Shown here in pieces: positions 8,436-19,790 of a stretch of 64,000 bases of DNA. The notes under the pieces are model-generated. The model was not told where the DNA came from. It was given only the letters and a program-made list of their open reading frames with translations, and searched no databases. Source of the DNA: DAOUKH01 sp034421515 (GTDB lineage: Bacteria > Chloroflexota > Dehalococcoidia > SHYB01); the NCBI GenBank assembly GCA_034421515.1, contig DAOUKH010000003.1, forward strand, positions 1 to 64,000, in the 5' to 3' direction. How positions within the stretch are numbered: the stretch's first letter is position 1; the number at the start of each line of letters is the position of its first letter. A program made the position numbers and the translations under genes.

Positions 8436-9566
8436 CTAGAGCCCCAGACGCTCGGCGACGCGCTCGCGGTGCAGGTTGGCGCTCCCGAAGAGGACTTCCC
8501 CCATCTTGGCCCGCCGCGAATAGAGCGGCATGGGGTGCTCCTCGGAAAAGCCGATGGCGCCGTGGACCTGGTGTCCGCCGGACATGACCGTCCGGGCGGC
8601 GTCGCTAACGTAGGCCTTCGCCAGGGAGACCTCCATCTCGGCGGGCAGGCCCTGGGAGAGCGTCCAGGAGGCCTCGTAGGTGATGTATTGTGCGCCGTCC
8701 ACCTCGGCGGCCATGTCGGCGATGCGGTGGCGGACGGCCTGGAAGGTGGCGATGGGGCGTCCGAACTGCACGCGGGTCTTGGCGTACTCGGTGGTGAACT
8801 CGACGACCTTCCGCATGGCGCCGGAGAGGTAGGCGCACGTCGCGACCGCGCCGCGGGCCAGGGCGCTTTCGAGCACGGGCCACGCGCCGGGGCCGGAGCG
8901 GAGCAGATTGTCTTCGGGAACGCGGGCGCCGGAGAAGGTCACGTGGCAGTGGTGGTCCTCGGCGGTGGTGCGCAGATGCGTCACCTCGACGCCCGGCGTC
9001 TTGGCGTCGACGACGAGCCAGACCGGCTCCGCGGCCTCCCCGTCGAATGCGAAGACGACGATGTCGTCCGCGGTGTGGGCGTACTGCACGAAGTGCTTCA
9101 CTCCGTCGAGCACGACGTTGCCGTCCTCGCGCTTCGCGGTGACGGCGGGCCGCTCCTGGCGGAAGCCGATGTCGAGCTTTCCCGGCTCGATGATGGCCGC
9201 CGTCAGCAGCCGGTCTCCCTTGGCGACCGACGGCAGGTAGCGCGCCTTCTGCTCGTCGCTGCCCGCTTCGAGGATGACCATCCCGCCGAGAAGGACGGAT
9301 GCGACGTAGGGCAGCGGAGCGACGGCGTAGCCGATCTGCTCAACGACGAGGTTCGCGTCGAAGAGCGAAAGCCCCTCGCCGCCGTACTCCTTCGGGAAGG
9401 GGAGGCCGAGCCAGCCCAGGCCGGCAGCCTTGCGCCAGAGATCGGGAGGGTAGCCGCGCTCGTCGTCCTCCATGGTGCGGGCCAGGTCGAGCGGCGATTC
9501 GCGGCTGAGAAAGTCGCGGGCCTGCTCGCTGAGCATGCGTTCGTGTTCGTTGAGGGTGACGTCCAT
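8436..9566 (-). CDS. Acyl-CoA dehydrogenase family protein
   Basis: FAD-dependent acyl-CoA dehydrogenase fold, 376 residues. The helical N-terminal domain carries GLGWLGLPFPKEYGG, the middle beta domain starts near PSVAKGDRLLTAAI, and the C-terminal helical domain carries TRVQFGRPIATFQAVRH and QVHGAIGFSEEHP. Sequences of this shorter type often act as one subunit of a heteromeric enzyme, and the gene follows another acyl-CoA dehydrogenase gene by 29 nt. Together they may form a two-subunit dehydrogenase for an unusual acyl-CoA such as a sterol or branched side chain. The substrate is not determinable from sequence. Confidence 0.88.
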   Translation of the reverse strand: MDVTLNEHERMLSEQARDFLSRESPLDLARTMEDDERGYPPDLWRKAAGLGWLGLPFPKEYGGEGLSLFDANLVVEQIGYAVAPLPYVASVLLGGMVILEAGSDEQKARYLPSVAKGDRLLTAAIIEPGKLDIGFRQERPAVTAKREDGNVVLDGVKHFVQYAHTADDIVVFAFDGEAAEPVWLVVDAKTPGVEVTHLRTTAEDHHCHVTFSGARVPEDNLLRSGPGAWPVLESALARGAVATCAYLSGAMRKVVEFTTEYAKTRVQFGRPIATFQAVRHRIADMAAEVDGAQYITYEASWTLSQGLPAEMEVSLAKAYVSDAARTVMSGGHQVHGAIGFSEEHPMPLYSRRAKMGEVLFGSANLHRERVAERLGL

Positions 9567-9595
9567 GCGGTGTTTGCCTTACTTGCCCGGGCGCG

Positions 9596-10774
<1,179 letters not shown>

Positions 10775-10783
10775 GGCCGCGGC

Positions 10784-12382
<1,599 letters not shown>

Positions 12383-12556
12383 GGCGATGAGGGCTCTTCG
12401 GCGCGGCGGCGCGGGGGCCGCCGTGAAACGTCCCGCTAGGTTACCCCAACGAGCGCCAGCCGCCAACCGGAAATCGCCCCCTGCGCTATACTTCGGCCCT
12501 ACTCCCGTACGGACGCTTCCCGTGGTCACATGCGGAAGGCGGAAAGGAGCGCGCTG

Positions 12557-13378
12557 ATGCTCGTCGTCGACTGCCACATGCACATCGGAGACCTCAGCGC
12601 CTCGCTCGGCGACGGCGCGTCGCACGCGATGACGATGACGGTCGAGGAGGAGCGGGCGCAGCGCGTCGCCCGGCTCGCCGATTCCGGCGCCGACTGGGCG
12701 ATCATCCAGCCGGCGCACTCCTACCTCCGACCGGACGGGATCAAGGACACCATGCGGGTCAACGACGGCATGGCCGCCTACCGCGCCGCCGATTCCAAGC
12801 ATTTCCCGGTGGCGTTGGGAACAGTGGAGCCGCTCTACGGGGAGCGTAGCCTGGAGGAGATCGACCGCTGCAAGCACGAGCTCGGCCTCGACGGACTGAG
12901 CTGGCACCCCAGGCTGCAGGGGGTCTTCCTCGACAACCCGTGGATGCGCCCGTACGTGAAGCGCATGTCGGAGCTGGGCCTCGTGCCGGTCTTGCACTGC
13001 AACGCCGAGTCGAAGATGGAGGCCTCGTGGCGGATGCAGAAGCTGGCCTTCGAGTTCCCCGAGGTGACGTTCATGGCATTCGACTCGTTCTGGTCGTACG
13101 AGCGGTCGATGGAGACGCTGCATTTGGCGGCGCACACGCCGAACGTCCTGTGGGACACGGGCGGGCCGCTGGGCTTCCACATGATCGAGCGCTTCGTGCA
13201 GGAGCACGGCTCGGAGAGATTCACCTACAGCGGCGAGGCGGCCTACGCCTCCGCGCCCGTGCGGGGAGGGGGCGGCAAGCCGCGCCTGCTCCAGCAGATC
13301 CTCAACGCCGACATCAGCGACGAGGACAAGGCGAACATCCTGGGCGGTAACGTGGCGCGCCTCTTCGGCAAGGCGTAG
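12557..13378 (+). CDS. Amidohydrolase family protein
   Basis: Metal-dependent hydrolase of the amidohydrolase-2 type, 273 residues from the ATG at 12557. The strong ribosome-binding site AAAGGAG (12543-12549) decides this start over an in-frame ATG at 12530. The metal motif is DCHMHIGD at the very N-terminus, followed by GLSWHPRLQGVFLD, VPVLHCNAES and a C-terminal NILGGNVARLFG, typical of the TIM-barrel lactonase/decarboxylase group. The substrate is unknown. It converges on the CoA-transferase pair with a 10-nt gap. Confidence 0.87.
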   Translation: MLVVDCHMHIGDLSASLGDGASHAMTMTVEEERAQRVARLADSGADWAIIQPAHSYLRPDGIKDTMRVNDGMAAYRAADSKHFPVALGTVEPLYGERSLEEIDRCKHELGLDGLSWHPRLQGVFLDNPWMRPYVKRMSELGLVPVLHCNAESKMEASWRMQKLAFEFPEVTFMAFDSFWSYERSMETLHLAAHTPNVLWDTGGPLGFHMIERFVQEHGSERFTYSGEAAYASAPVRGGGGKPRLLQQILNADISDEDKANILGGNVARLFGKA

Positions 13379-13388
13379 CTACGCGCCG

Positions 13389-14621
13389 TTAGTAGAAGAC
13401 GTTCGCCTCGGCGAGGCGGCCGATCTCTTCCTCGGGCATGCCGAGCACCTCGCGGAAGGCGAAGTCGTTGTACTGGCCGACCATCGTGCCCGGCAGGCGT
13501 ATCCGGCCCGGCGTCTTGCTCAGCTTCCACGGCATGCCGTAGATCTTCTGCCGGCCGAGGGGGTGGTCGACGTCGACCCAATCCTCGCGGGCGGTGAAGT
13601 GGCGGTCGTCGAAGAGTTCCTTCTGGCTGAGGGCGGGGAAGGCGGCGACGCCGGCCTTCTGGAGCATCCGGGTCACCTGGAAGTGCGTCTTCTCTTTCGT
13701 CCACGCCGCGATGATCTCGTCGAGCTCGTCGTGGTTGAGCTGGCGCAGGTACTGGTCGGCGAAGCGGTCGTCATCGGCGAGCTCGGGGCGCTCCATCGCA
13801 TTGCAGAGGGCGCGCCACTCGTCCTCCGTCTTGACGGCGATGGTCACCCACTTGTCGGTGCCCTTGCTTGGGTAGACGCCGTGGGGGGCCATCATCTCGT
13901 CGCGGTTGCCGAGGGCCGGAGCGTGCCGCTTGTTGAAGACCCACTCCATCATCGGCCCGCCGACGAGGGTGGCCGCCGCCTCCCACTGGGCGAAGTCGAT
14001 GTGCTGGCCCTGGCCGGTGCGGGCGCGGTGACGGATGGCGGCGAGCACGGCGAAGGCGCAGTAGAGACCCTGCATGGGGTCCATGATGGTGGTGTTGGCC
14101 GCCTGGGGACGGCCAAGCTCGGGGTAAGCCTGGTTGAACTCGATGCCGGCCATAGCGGAGACGACCCCGCCGTAGGAGACGAGGTCGGAGCGGGGGCCGT
14201 CCTTTCCCGCCGCCGACGCCGAGATCATGACGACATCGGGGCGCAGCGCGCGGACCTCCTCGTAGCTCATCCCGAACTTGCCCATCACCTTGGGCGAGAA
14301 GTTCTCGATGACCACGTCGCAGCTCTTGATGAGCTCCTTGGCGAGGCGCTGCCCCTCCGCGGTCGAGATGTCCAGGCTGATCCCGCGGTAGTTGCGGAAG
14401 GTATTCGCCGCGTAGAGGCTCTCCAGGGGCTGCCGCCCCAACTCCTTCGCCTCGTCCTCGTCCATATAGGGAGGCAGGATGCGGATGACGTCGGGGCGGT
14501 TGCGGGTCTCGACCTTGAAGACCTCGGCGCCCATGTCGGCGAGGACGTGGCCCATGAGCGGCGCGACCCAGACCCAACCGAAGTTGACGACACGGAGGTT
14601 GCTGAGCGGAAGGACGGGCAT
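13389..14621 (-). CDS. CaiB/BaiF (class III) CoA-transferase
   Basis: Class III CoA-transferase, 410 residues, moving CoA between carboxylic acids. N-terminal LRVVNFGWVWVAPLMGHVLADMG gives the Rossmann-like start, VKVETRNRPD-like and NTFRNYRGISLDIST follow, and VVIENFSPKVMGKFG contains the region of the catalytic aspartate and following segment. The C-terminal half carries GVYPSKGTDKWVTIAV. It follows a second paralogue by 25 nt, and such pairs commonly form heteromers or act on the same substrate. The acyl acceptor (for example a C4-dicarboxylate, an aromatic acid or a bile-acid-like compound) cannot be told. Confidence 0.9.
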   Translation of the reverse strand: MPVLPLSNLRVVNFGWVWVAPLMGHVLADMGAEVFKVETRNRPDVIRILPPYMDEDEAKELGRQPLESLYAANTFRNYRGISLDISTAEGQRLAKELIKSCDVVIENFSPKVMGKFGMSYEEVRALRPDVVMISASAAGKDGPRSDLVSYGGVVSAMAGIEFNQAYPELGRPQAANTTIMDPMQGLYCAFAVLAAIRHRARTGQGQHIDFAQWEAAATLVGGPMMEWVFNKRHAPALGNRDEMMAPHGVYPSKGTDKWVTIAVKTEDEWRALCNAMERPELADDDRFADQYLRQLNHDELDEIIAAWTKEKTHFQVTRMLQKAGVAAFPALSQKELFDDRHFTAREDWVDVDHPLGRQKIYGMPWKLSKTPGRIRLPGTMVGQYNDFAFREVLGMPEEEIGRLAEANVFY

Positions 14622-14646
14622 TCGCTAGTCTCCGTAGGCGGCCACG

Positions 14647-15864
14647 CTAGATGATCCCCGTTCGACGCAGGTCGGTGAGGTCGACGCCGCTGAAGCCGTA
14701 GCGGCCTCCGAGAATCTCGACGTTGTGCTCGCCGAGCGTGGGCGCGGGGCGGCGCAGCGACCACGGCGTCTTGCTCATCACGAAGGGCCGCCCGGGCACC
14801 TTGACCGGGCCGACCTCGGGCTGGTCGTATTCGGCGAAGAAGCCCCGCGCGTTGAGGTGCGGGTCGTTGGCCACGTCTTCGGCGTTGTTCACCGGGCCGG
14901 AGGGAACCTTGTTGGCCTGAAGCACCTCGAAGAGCTCCTTCTTGGTGCGCTCCTCGAACCAGGGCTCCGTCATGACCCGGATCTCTTCCGAGTACTCGCG
15001 CAGGTCCCACATGGGGATGTCGAAGATCGGGTTGAGGGCCCATTCCGGGTTTCCCATCGCGTTGACGAAGCCGTGCCACTGGCTCTGCTCGAGCAGCATG
15101 AGCGCCATGTGGCCGTCGGCGCAGGGGTGGATGCCGGTGGGGTAGCTCGTCATGCGCGATTCGCCGGTGCGCACGTCCCACTCGCCCGTCATGTGATAGA
15201 CCGAGATGAGCTGGTAGCCCATGATGTGGCAGGCGAGGACGTCGGCCTGGGAGAGGTCCACGTGCTGCCCCTCGCCGATCACGTCGCGGGCGAGGGCGGC
15301 GATCATCGTGGAGACGGCGGCGCAGATGGCGCCCCAGTGGTCGGCGTGGTACCAGGCGGCGCGGAGCGGTGCGCGGTCGGGCTCGCCCATGTAGCGGTGG
15401 GCCACGCCCGAGGCGTTCCACGCCGTCAGGTCGTAGCCCTTGTACTTGCTGTACGGCCCCGTCTGGCCGAAGACGGAGATCGAGGTCATGACGAGGCCGG
15501 GGTTGACCTTGCTCAGCTTGTCGTAGGTGAGGCCCAGCGACTTCATGACGCCGGGCTGCTGGTTCTCGATCAGGATATCGGCGTCGGCGACGAGGGCGTT
15601 GAAGATGTCCTGCCCGGTGGCGGTCGACGCGTCGAGGGTCACGCTCCGCTTGTTGGCGTTCATGTAGATGAACAGGCCGCTGCGGTCGACGTGGGGAAGG
15701 TCGTCGGGGAAGGGGCCGTAGCGGCGCGACTCGTCGCCAACCTTGGGCCGCTCGACCTTGATGACGTCGGCGCCGAGGTCGGCGAGCAGCTTGCCGCAGA
15801 ACGGCGCGGAGATAAAATCGCCGAACTCGACGACCTTCAGCCCTTCGAGCGCCATCTCGGTCAT
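14647..15864 (-). CDS. CaiB/BaiF (class III) CoA-transferase
   Basis: Paralogue of the downstream gene, 405 residues. LKVVEFGDFISAPFCGKLLADLG at the start, VIKVERPKVGDESR, NANKRSVTLD and DILIENQQPGVMKSLG are the usual class III transferase landmarks. ATG 15864 is the first gene of a two-gene minus-strand operon. Likely role: activation of an organic acid to its CoA thioester, feeding beta-oxidation enzymes such as the acyl-CoA dehydrogenases and enoyl-CoA hydratase found elsewhere in the window (inference). Confidence 0.9.
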   Translation of the reverse strand: MTEMALEGLKVVEFGDFISAPFCGKLLADLGADVIKVERPKVGDESRRYGPFPDDLPHVDRSGLFIYMNANKRSVTLDASTATGQDIFNALVADADILIENQQPGVMKSLGLTYDKLSKVNPGLVMTSISVFGQTGPYSKYKGYDLTAWNASGVAHRYMGEPDRAPLRAAWYHADHWGAICAAVSTMIAALARDVIGEGQHVDLSQADVLACHIMGYQLISVYHMTGEWDVRTGESRMTSYPTGIHPCADGHMALMLLEQSQWHGFVNAMGNPEWALNPIFDIPMWDLREYSEEIRVMTEPWFEERTKKELFEVLQANKVPSGPVNNAEDVANDPHLNARGFFAEYDQPEVGPVKVPGRPFVMSKTPWSLRRPAPTLGEHNVEILGGRYGFSGVDLTDLRRTGII

Positions 15865-15929
15865 GCGGAACCCTCCCGAACGGGCCTGTGCCTGACGTCG
15901 TCCGTGGTCATCCAGAGCATCCTTCTACG

Positions 15930-16058
15930 TCAGCGCCACGCCCGGCGCTGGATCAGATCGGCCATCTTGTCGAGCTTGGCCTCCTTCTTGGTGTTGGTCG
16001 AGGCCTTCTTCCCCTTCTTGCCCTTCTTCTTCCCTGCCTTCTTGGACTTCTTGCTCAA
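15930..16058 (-). CDS. Small lysine-rich basic protein (candidate)
   Basis: A 42-codon frame starting with TTG at 16058 and ending at TGA 15930-15932. The first 30 residues are nearly all Lys, Gly and Ala (runs such as KKAGKKKGKKGKK); the C-terminus ends in KLDKMADLIQRRAWR, a possible amphipathic helix. AAGG sits 8 nt before the TTG. The stretch is otherwise an intergenic gap between a CoA-transferase gene and an alpha/beta hydrolase gene. Strongly basic tails of this kind bind nucleic acid or ribosomes in other small proteins, but no family is recognised. Non-ATG start and low complexity keep confidence low. Confidence 0.4.
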   Translation of the reverse strand: MSKKSKKAGKKKGKKGKKASTNTKKEAKLDKMADLIQRRAWR

Positions 16059-16196
16059 GGCCTCAACCTTACCTGCTCATCGCCACACCGGCTTGGGCTG
16101 CGCATCAGGATACTCCAGGCGTCCAGCGGCGGTGCGGCTAGCCAACCGCTCCGCAATGGTCAATACTGACGCGTCAACTCCGGCGATGGGGGCGTT

Positions 16197-17030
16197 GTGA
16201 CCGAGAGCAAGACCATCCTCCTGCCTGGCGGCGAGGCGCACTACTTCGAGCAGGGTGCGGGCGACCCGCTCATCCTCCTGCACGGCGTCCCCGGCGACGC
16301 CCGCGTGTGGCGGTACAACCTCGACGTGTTGGCGCTGAACTTCCGTGTGCTCGCCCTCGATCTTCCCGCGTGGGGCCGCAGCACCCGCGCGAACGGTTTC
16401 GAGAGCTCGTTGGAGGGGCTGGCGGCGCACGTGCTCGACTTTTCGGAGGCGCTGGGCCTGGACGCGGCGTCCCTCGCGGGCAATGGCGCCGGAGCCTCGA
16501 TCGCGCTCGAGTTCGCGCTGAACCACCCCGGCAGGACGCGCGCCCTGGTGCTCTCCGGCGCGCCGACGGCGTCGGCCGCCGAGCCGCTCAACGTGTCGCC
16601 TCCGTCCGGGTTCGTGGCCCGCGAGGCATACAAACGCGGCGCCAAGGGCACGATGAAGCGGCTCTTCCAGGAGGGCTACGCCGAGCCGCGGCACGTCGAC
16701 TCTTCCATGGTCGGCGCCTTCGCCCGCTCCCTCGGCACCGGCGCCGCGCTGACGGCCCTCGCCGAACTGCATGAGTCGCTCGTCGCGCGGCTCGGCGCGC
16801 TGGAGTCGGAGCTGCCCCGCATCCAAGCGCCGGCGCTCATCGTCCACGGTGGCAAGGACCGCTTCTGCTCCCGCGACGACGCCGACCGCCTCGCCTCGCT
16901 TCTCCGCAACGCCGTCCTGGAGCCGGTGGAGCAGGCCGGCCACTTCTGTCACGAGGAGAACCCGGCCGGATACAACAACGCGGTCCTCGGCTATTTGCGC
17001 CGTGCCCTCGGAGTCGAGGGCGGAGCGTAG
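16197..17030 (+). CDS. Alpha/beta hydrolase
   Basis: Alpha/beta-hydrolase-fold protein, 277 residues, GTG start at 16197. The oxyanion-hole motif LILLHGVPGDARVWRYN is present. At the nucleophile elbow the expected G-x-S-x-G reads SLAGNGAGAS, with Asn in the serine position, so it may not be a classic serine hydrolase. The C-terminus has the expected Asp (GGKDRF) and His (QAGHFCHEE). The Asn for Ser substitution suggests either altered chemistry or loss of esterase activity. The gene is followed 3 nt later by exonuclease III. Confidence 0.85.
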   Translation: MTESKTILLPGGEAHYFEQGAGDPLILLHGVPGDARVWRYNLDVLALNFRVLALDLPAWGRSTRANGFESSLEGLAAHVLDFSEALGLDAASLAGNGAGASIALEFALNHPGRTRALVLSGAPTASAAEPLNVSPPSGFVAREAYKRGAKGTMKRLFQEGYAEPRHVDSSMVGAFARSLGTGAALTALAELHESLVARLGALESELPRIQAPALIVHGGKDRFCSRDDADRLASLLRNAVLEPVEQAGHFCHEENPAGYNNAVLGYLRRALGVEGGA

Positions 17031-17033
17031 CAG

Positions 17034-17801
17034 GTGCGGCTCGTAAGCTGGAACGTCAACGGCATTCGGGCAGCCTACCGCAAGGGGTTCGGCGAGTGGC
17101 TCGCCGCCGAACGGGCCGACGTGGTCTGCCTGCAGGAGACCAAGGCGCACACCTCGCAGCTCGACCCGGAAGTCGTCGAGCCTGAAGGGTTTCACGCCTG
17201 TTGGAGCTCGGCGGAGCGCAAAGGGTACAGCGGCGTCGCGGTCTACTCGCGTGTGGAGCCGAAGTCTTGGACGCGCGGCCTGGGCATCCCTCGGTTCGAC
17301 GCCGAGGGCCGGCTCATCGAGGCCGACTTCGGCAGCTTCATTCTGTTCAACATCTACTACCCCAACGGCGGCATGGGCCCGGAACGCCTGGCCTACAAGC
17401 TCGACTTCTACGACGCGTTCCTAGAACACGCCGAAGCCCTGCGCGCGGAGGGACGGGAGCTTGTCGTCTGCGGCGACTACAACACGGCACACCACGAGAT
17501 CGACCTCGCCCGGCCCAAGGAGAATGCGACGGTCTCCGGCTTCCTGCCCGAGGAGCGGGCGTGGCTCGACAAGCTGGAAGGACTGGGGTACGTCGACACC
17601 CTCCGTCACTTCAGTGACGAGCCCGGCCAGTACACCTACTGGGACCAGAAGTCGCGGGCCCGTGACCGCAACGTGGGCTGGCGAATCGACTATTTCTGGG
17701 TGACGCCGGGCCTGGTCCCCGCCCTCACCTCGGCGAGCATCGACGCCTCGGTCATGGGGTCGGACCACTGCCCCATCGCCATCGAGCTCGACGCTGGGTA
17801 G
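17034..17801 (+). CDS. xth: Exodeoxyribonuclease III
   Basis: AP endonuclease/3'-5' exonuclease for base-excision repair, 255 residues, GTG start. The EEP-fold motifs are all visible: SWNVNGIRA (metal-binding Asn), CLQETKAHTSQ (catalytic Glu), NIYYPNGG, VVCGDYNTAHHEIDL (Asp and Asn), WRIDYFWVTPGL and the terminal GSDHCPI (Asp-His). It lies 3 nt after the alpha/beta hydrolase and is likely co-transcribed. It converges with the antiporter gene 4 nt away. Confidence 0.95.
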   Translation: MRLVSWNVNGIRAAYRKGFGEWLAAERADVVCLQETKAHTSQLDPEVVEPEGFHACWSSAERKGYSGVAVYSRVEPKSWTRGLGIPRFDAEGRLIEADFGSFILFNIYYPNGGMGPERLAYKLDFYDAFLEHAEALRAEGRELVVCGDYNTAHHEIDLARPKENATVSGFLPEERAWLDKLEGLGYVDTLRHFSDEPGQYTYWDQKSRARDRNVGWRIDYFWVTPGLVPALTSASIDASVMGSDHCPIAIELDAG

Positions 17802-17804
17802 CCG

Positions 17805-19628
17805 TTAGGGGCCGGACCGGTCGTCGGATTCAACGGCGGCCGCCTGACCTTGGCCCTCGGCCGGTTCATCGCCGTCGCCGAAGAACGTTCTGATGAACGA
17901 TGCCTCGAGCAGGCCGTGCATCTTGAACGCCAAGCCCGTCGTCAGGCCCACGATGGCGGCGATGACGAAGATCGGTACGACGATTGCGAGGCCGCCCAGC
18001 TTGAAGAGCTCGAAGAAGAAGGGGACCGTCCACAGCCCCAAGAAGAAGATGACCAGCACGGAGACGCCGCTGCCGACGGCGGCGCGCATCCGGTCCGTCG
18101 GCCCCGAACCGGGCGGCAGCAGACGGTCCGCGACCACGACGCTGAGCGCTTGCAAGGAGTGCCAAATCGCGAGGACAGAGGGGAGCGAGAACACCATCAC
18201 GGCAGCCCCGGCGATCAGGCCTACCGTGCCCCTGCCGAGCCTCTCCCCCAAGAAGCTCGTGTCCACCGCAACCTCGACGGAGTGCAGGACAAAGGCTCCG
18301 ACGGTAACCAGGACGACGATGATTGCCACGTTCAACCCAAGACTCCGTAGCGGCCCGCGCACCTCTGGCCGTGGGACTCGGCGCGGACGCACCCCCTCGC
18401 CGAAGACTCGGATGCTGTTCACCAGCGCTTTCACCCACGTCGGCGCATAGCGGGCAAGAACGTTCGCCATCTTCTCCGAAGAATTGAAGATGAAGGGGTA
18501 GGCGACCGATGTGAACGCCGTCGCCACGGCGACGACGGGAAAGAGCGCGGCCCCAACGACGCCCTGGGCCACGCCGACGTTGGCGATAGCGAGGGAGAAC
18601 TCGCCGATCTGCGGGGTGCCGGTCCCCACCGCAAGGGCCTCCCGGCCACGGTAGCCGGCGAAGAGTCCCCCGGCAGAGTTCGCGATGATCTTGCCGAAGA
18701 TGAATACGGCGGCGACGGCGGCGGCAGGACCTATGAAGCCGGCCACGTCGCGCATGTCCACCAGCATGCCGATGGAGACGAAGAAGATGGCGGCGAACAT
18801 GTCGCGAATGGGGTTGATCGCGACGCCGATCTGGTTCGCGTGCCTGGTGTCGCCGAGCACCGTGCCGATGAGGAAGGCCCCTGCCGCCGCCGAAACGCCC
18901 AGCTCCGCGCCGAGCAGGGCCAGACCGAACATCATGCCCAAGCTTGCAATGAGCAAGATCTCACGGGAGTGGAAGTCCGCCACCAGATCGAGGATGCGGG
19001 GGACGATGATGGCCCCGAACACCAGCGCTGCGACCGAGAACAGGGCGAGCTTGCCGATTAGCCACCCAATGTCGCCGATCGTGCCTGCTCCTGTCGTGGC
19101 GACCCCGGAGAGCACCGCCAGCAGCACCACCGCCGCGAAGTCTTCGACGAGGAGCAGGCCGACAATGAGGCGTCCCCTCCTCCCATGCAGTTGCCCGGCA
19201 TCGCCGAGCACCTTGATCAAGATGGCCGAGGAGCTGATCGCCATCGTCGCCCCGAGGAAGATAGCCTCGGTGCTATTCCATCCAAAGAGGAGCCCCAGCC
19301 CGTAACCCAGGGAGATCATCACCCCGACTTCAAACGCGCCGATGAAGGCGATGATGATGCCGAGGCGCCGGATTCGGTCCCACCCAAATTCCAGCCCCAG
19401 CGAGAAGAGGATCAGGACGAGGCCCAGATCGGCGAGCAGGCGGATAGTGTCGAGGTCGCCGATCGGGGCCCGCGCGAAGGTGTAGGGCCCGATGAGCACG
19501 CCCGCCAGCAGATAACCCAAAATCGGGGGGAGACCGAGCCGTCGAAAGAGGACGAGCACCGCGGCCGCCACCACCATAATGATGGCGAAATCACGGACCA
19601 GACCGGCTTCGTGGACGACTTCAGTCAT
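17805..19628 (-). CDS. CPA2-family cation:proton antiporter
   Basis: Integral membrane exchanger of 607 residues. The first about 380 residues carry the CPA2/KefB-like transporter domain, including PPILGYLLAGVLIGPYTF, LILFSLGLEFGW and GVSAAAGAFLIGTVLGD; IFFVSIGMLVD corresponds to the conserved late helix. The C-terminal about 200 residues contain four or five more hydrophobic helices and no visible TrkA-N nucleotide-binding domain, unlike KefB/KefC. It probably exchanges K+ or Na+ for protons. It lies downstream of the glycine-betaine transporter but beyond that operon's terminator. Confidence 0.85.
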   Translation of the reverse strand: MTEVVHEAGLVRDFAIIMVVAAAVLVLFRRLGLPPILGYLLAGVLIGPYTFARAPIGDLDTIRLLADLGLVLILFSLGLEFGWDRIRRLGIIIAFIGAFEVGVMISLGYGLGLLFGWNSTEAIFLGATMAISSSAILIKVLGDAGQLHGRRGRLIVGLLLVEDFAAVVLLAVLSGVATTGAGTIGDIGWLIGKLALFSVAALVFGAIIVPRILDLVADFHSREILLIASLGMMFGLALLGAELGVSAAAGAFLIGTVLGDTRHANQIGVAINPIRDMFAAIFFVSIGMLVDMRDVAGFIGPAAAVAAVFIFGKIIANSAGGLFAGYRGREALAVGTGTPQIGEFSLAIANVGVAQGVVGAALFPVVAVATAFTSVAYPFIFNSSEKMANVLARYAPTWVKALVNSIRVFGEGVRPRRVPRPEVRGPLRSLGLNVAIIVVLVTVGAFVLHSVEVAVDTSFLGERLGRGTVGLIAGAAVMVFSLPSVLAIWHSLQALSVVVADRLLPPGSGPTDRMRAAVGSGVSVLVIFFLGLWTVPFFFELFKLGGLAIVVPIFVIAAIVGLTTGLAFKMHGLLEASFIRTFFGDGDEPAEGQGQAAAVESDDRSGP

Positions 19629-19729
19629 GGCGCGGGGCCGGCAGTCTCAATAAGGTCCGGCCCTTCCATGATACGCGAAGGGGTAGCCTTTCGATTCCCT
19701 GCCGCCTCCTCTCCGGTGCGGCGCGCAGC

Positions 19730-19762
19730 AAAAAGAGAGGGCGTCCGGTGGGACGCCCTCTC
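19730..19762 (-). terminator. Rho-independent terminator of the glycine-betaine transporter
   Basis: A perfect 12-bp inverted repeat (19735-19746 and 19751-19762) with the 4-nt loop GGTG; on the minus strand it is followed by five T. It lies 28 nt beyond the stop of the substrate-binding protein gene. Confidence 0.85.
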
Positions 19763-19790
19763 GCTAAGTCCGTGTATCTTCGGGACGAAC

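Noticed and set aside
12383..13207. Upstream extension of the PEP carboxykinase frame
   Set aside because: It is antisense to an amidohydrolase gene with its own strong ribosome-binding site; PEPCK length is normal from 12382.
15888..16169. 93-codon plus-strand frame in the same gap as the Lys-rich ORF
   Set aside because: Leu-rich low-complexity mirror of the Lys codons on the other strand, with no ribosome-binding site.
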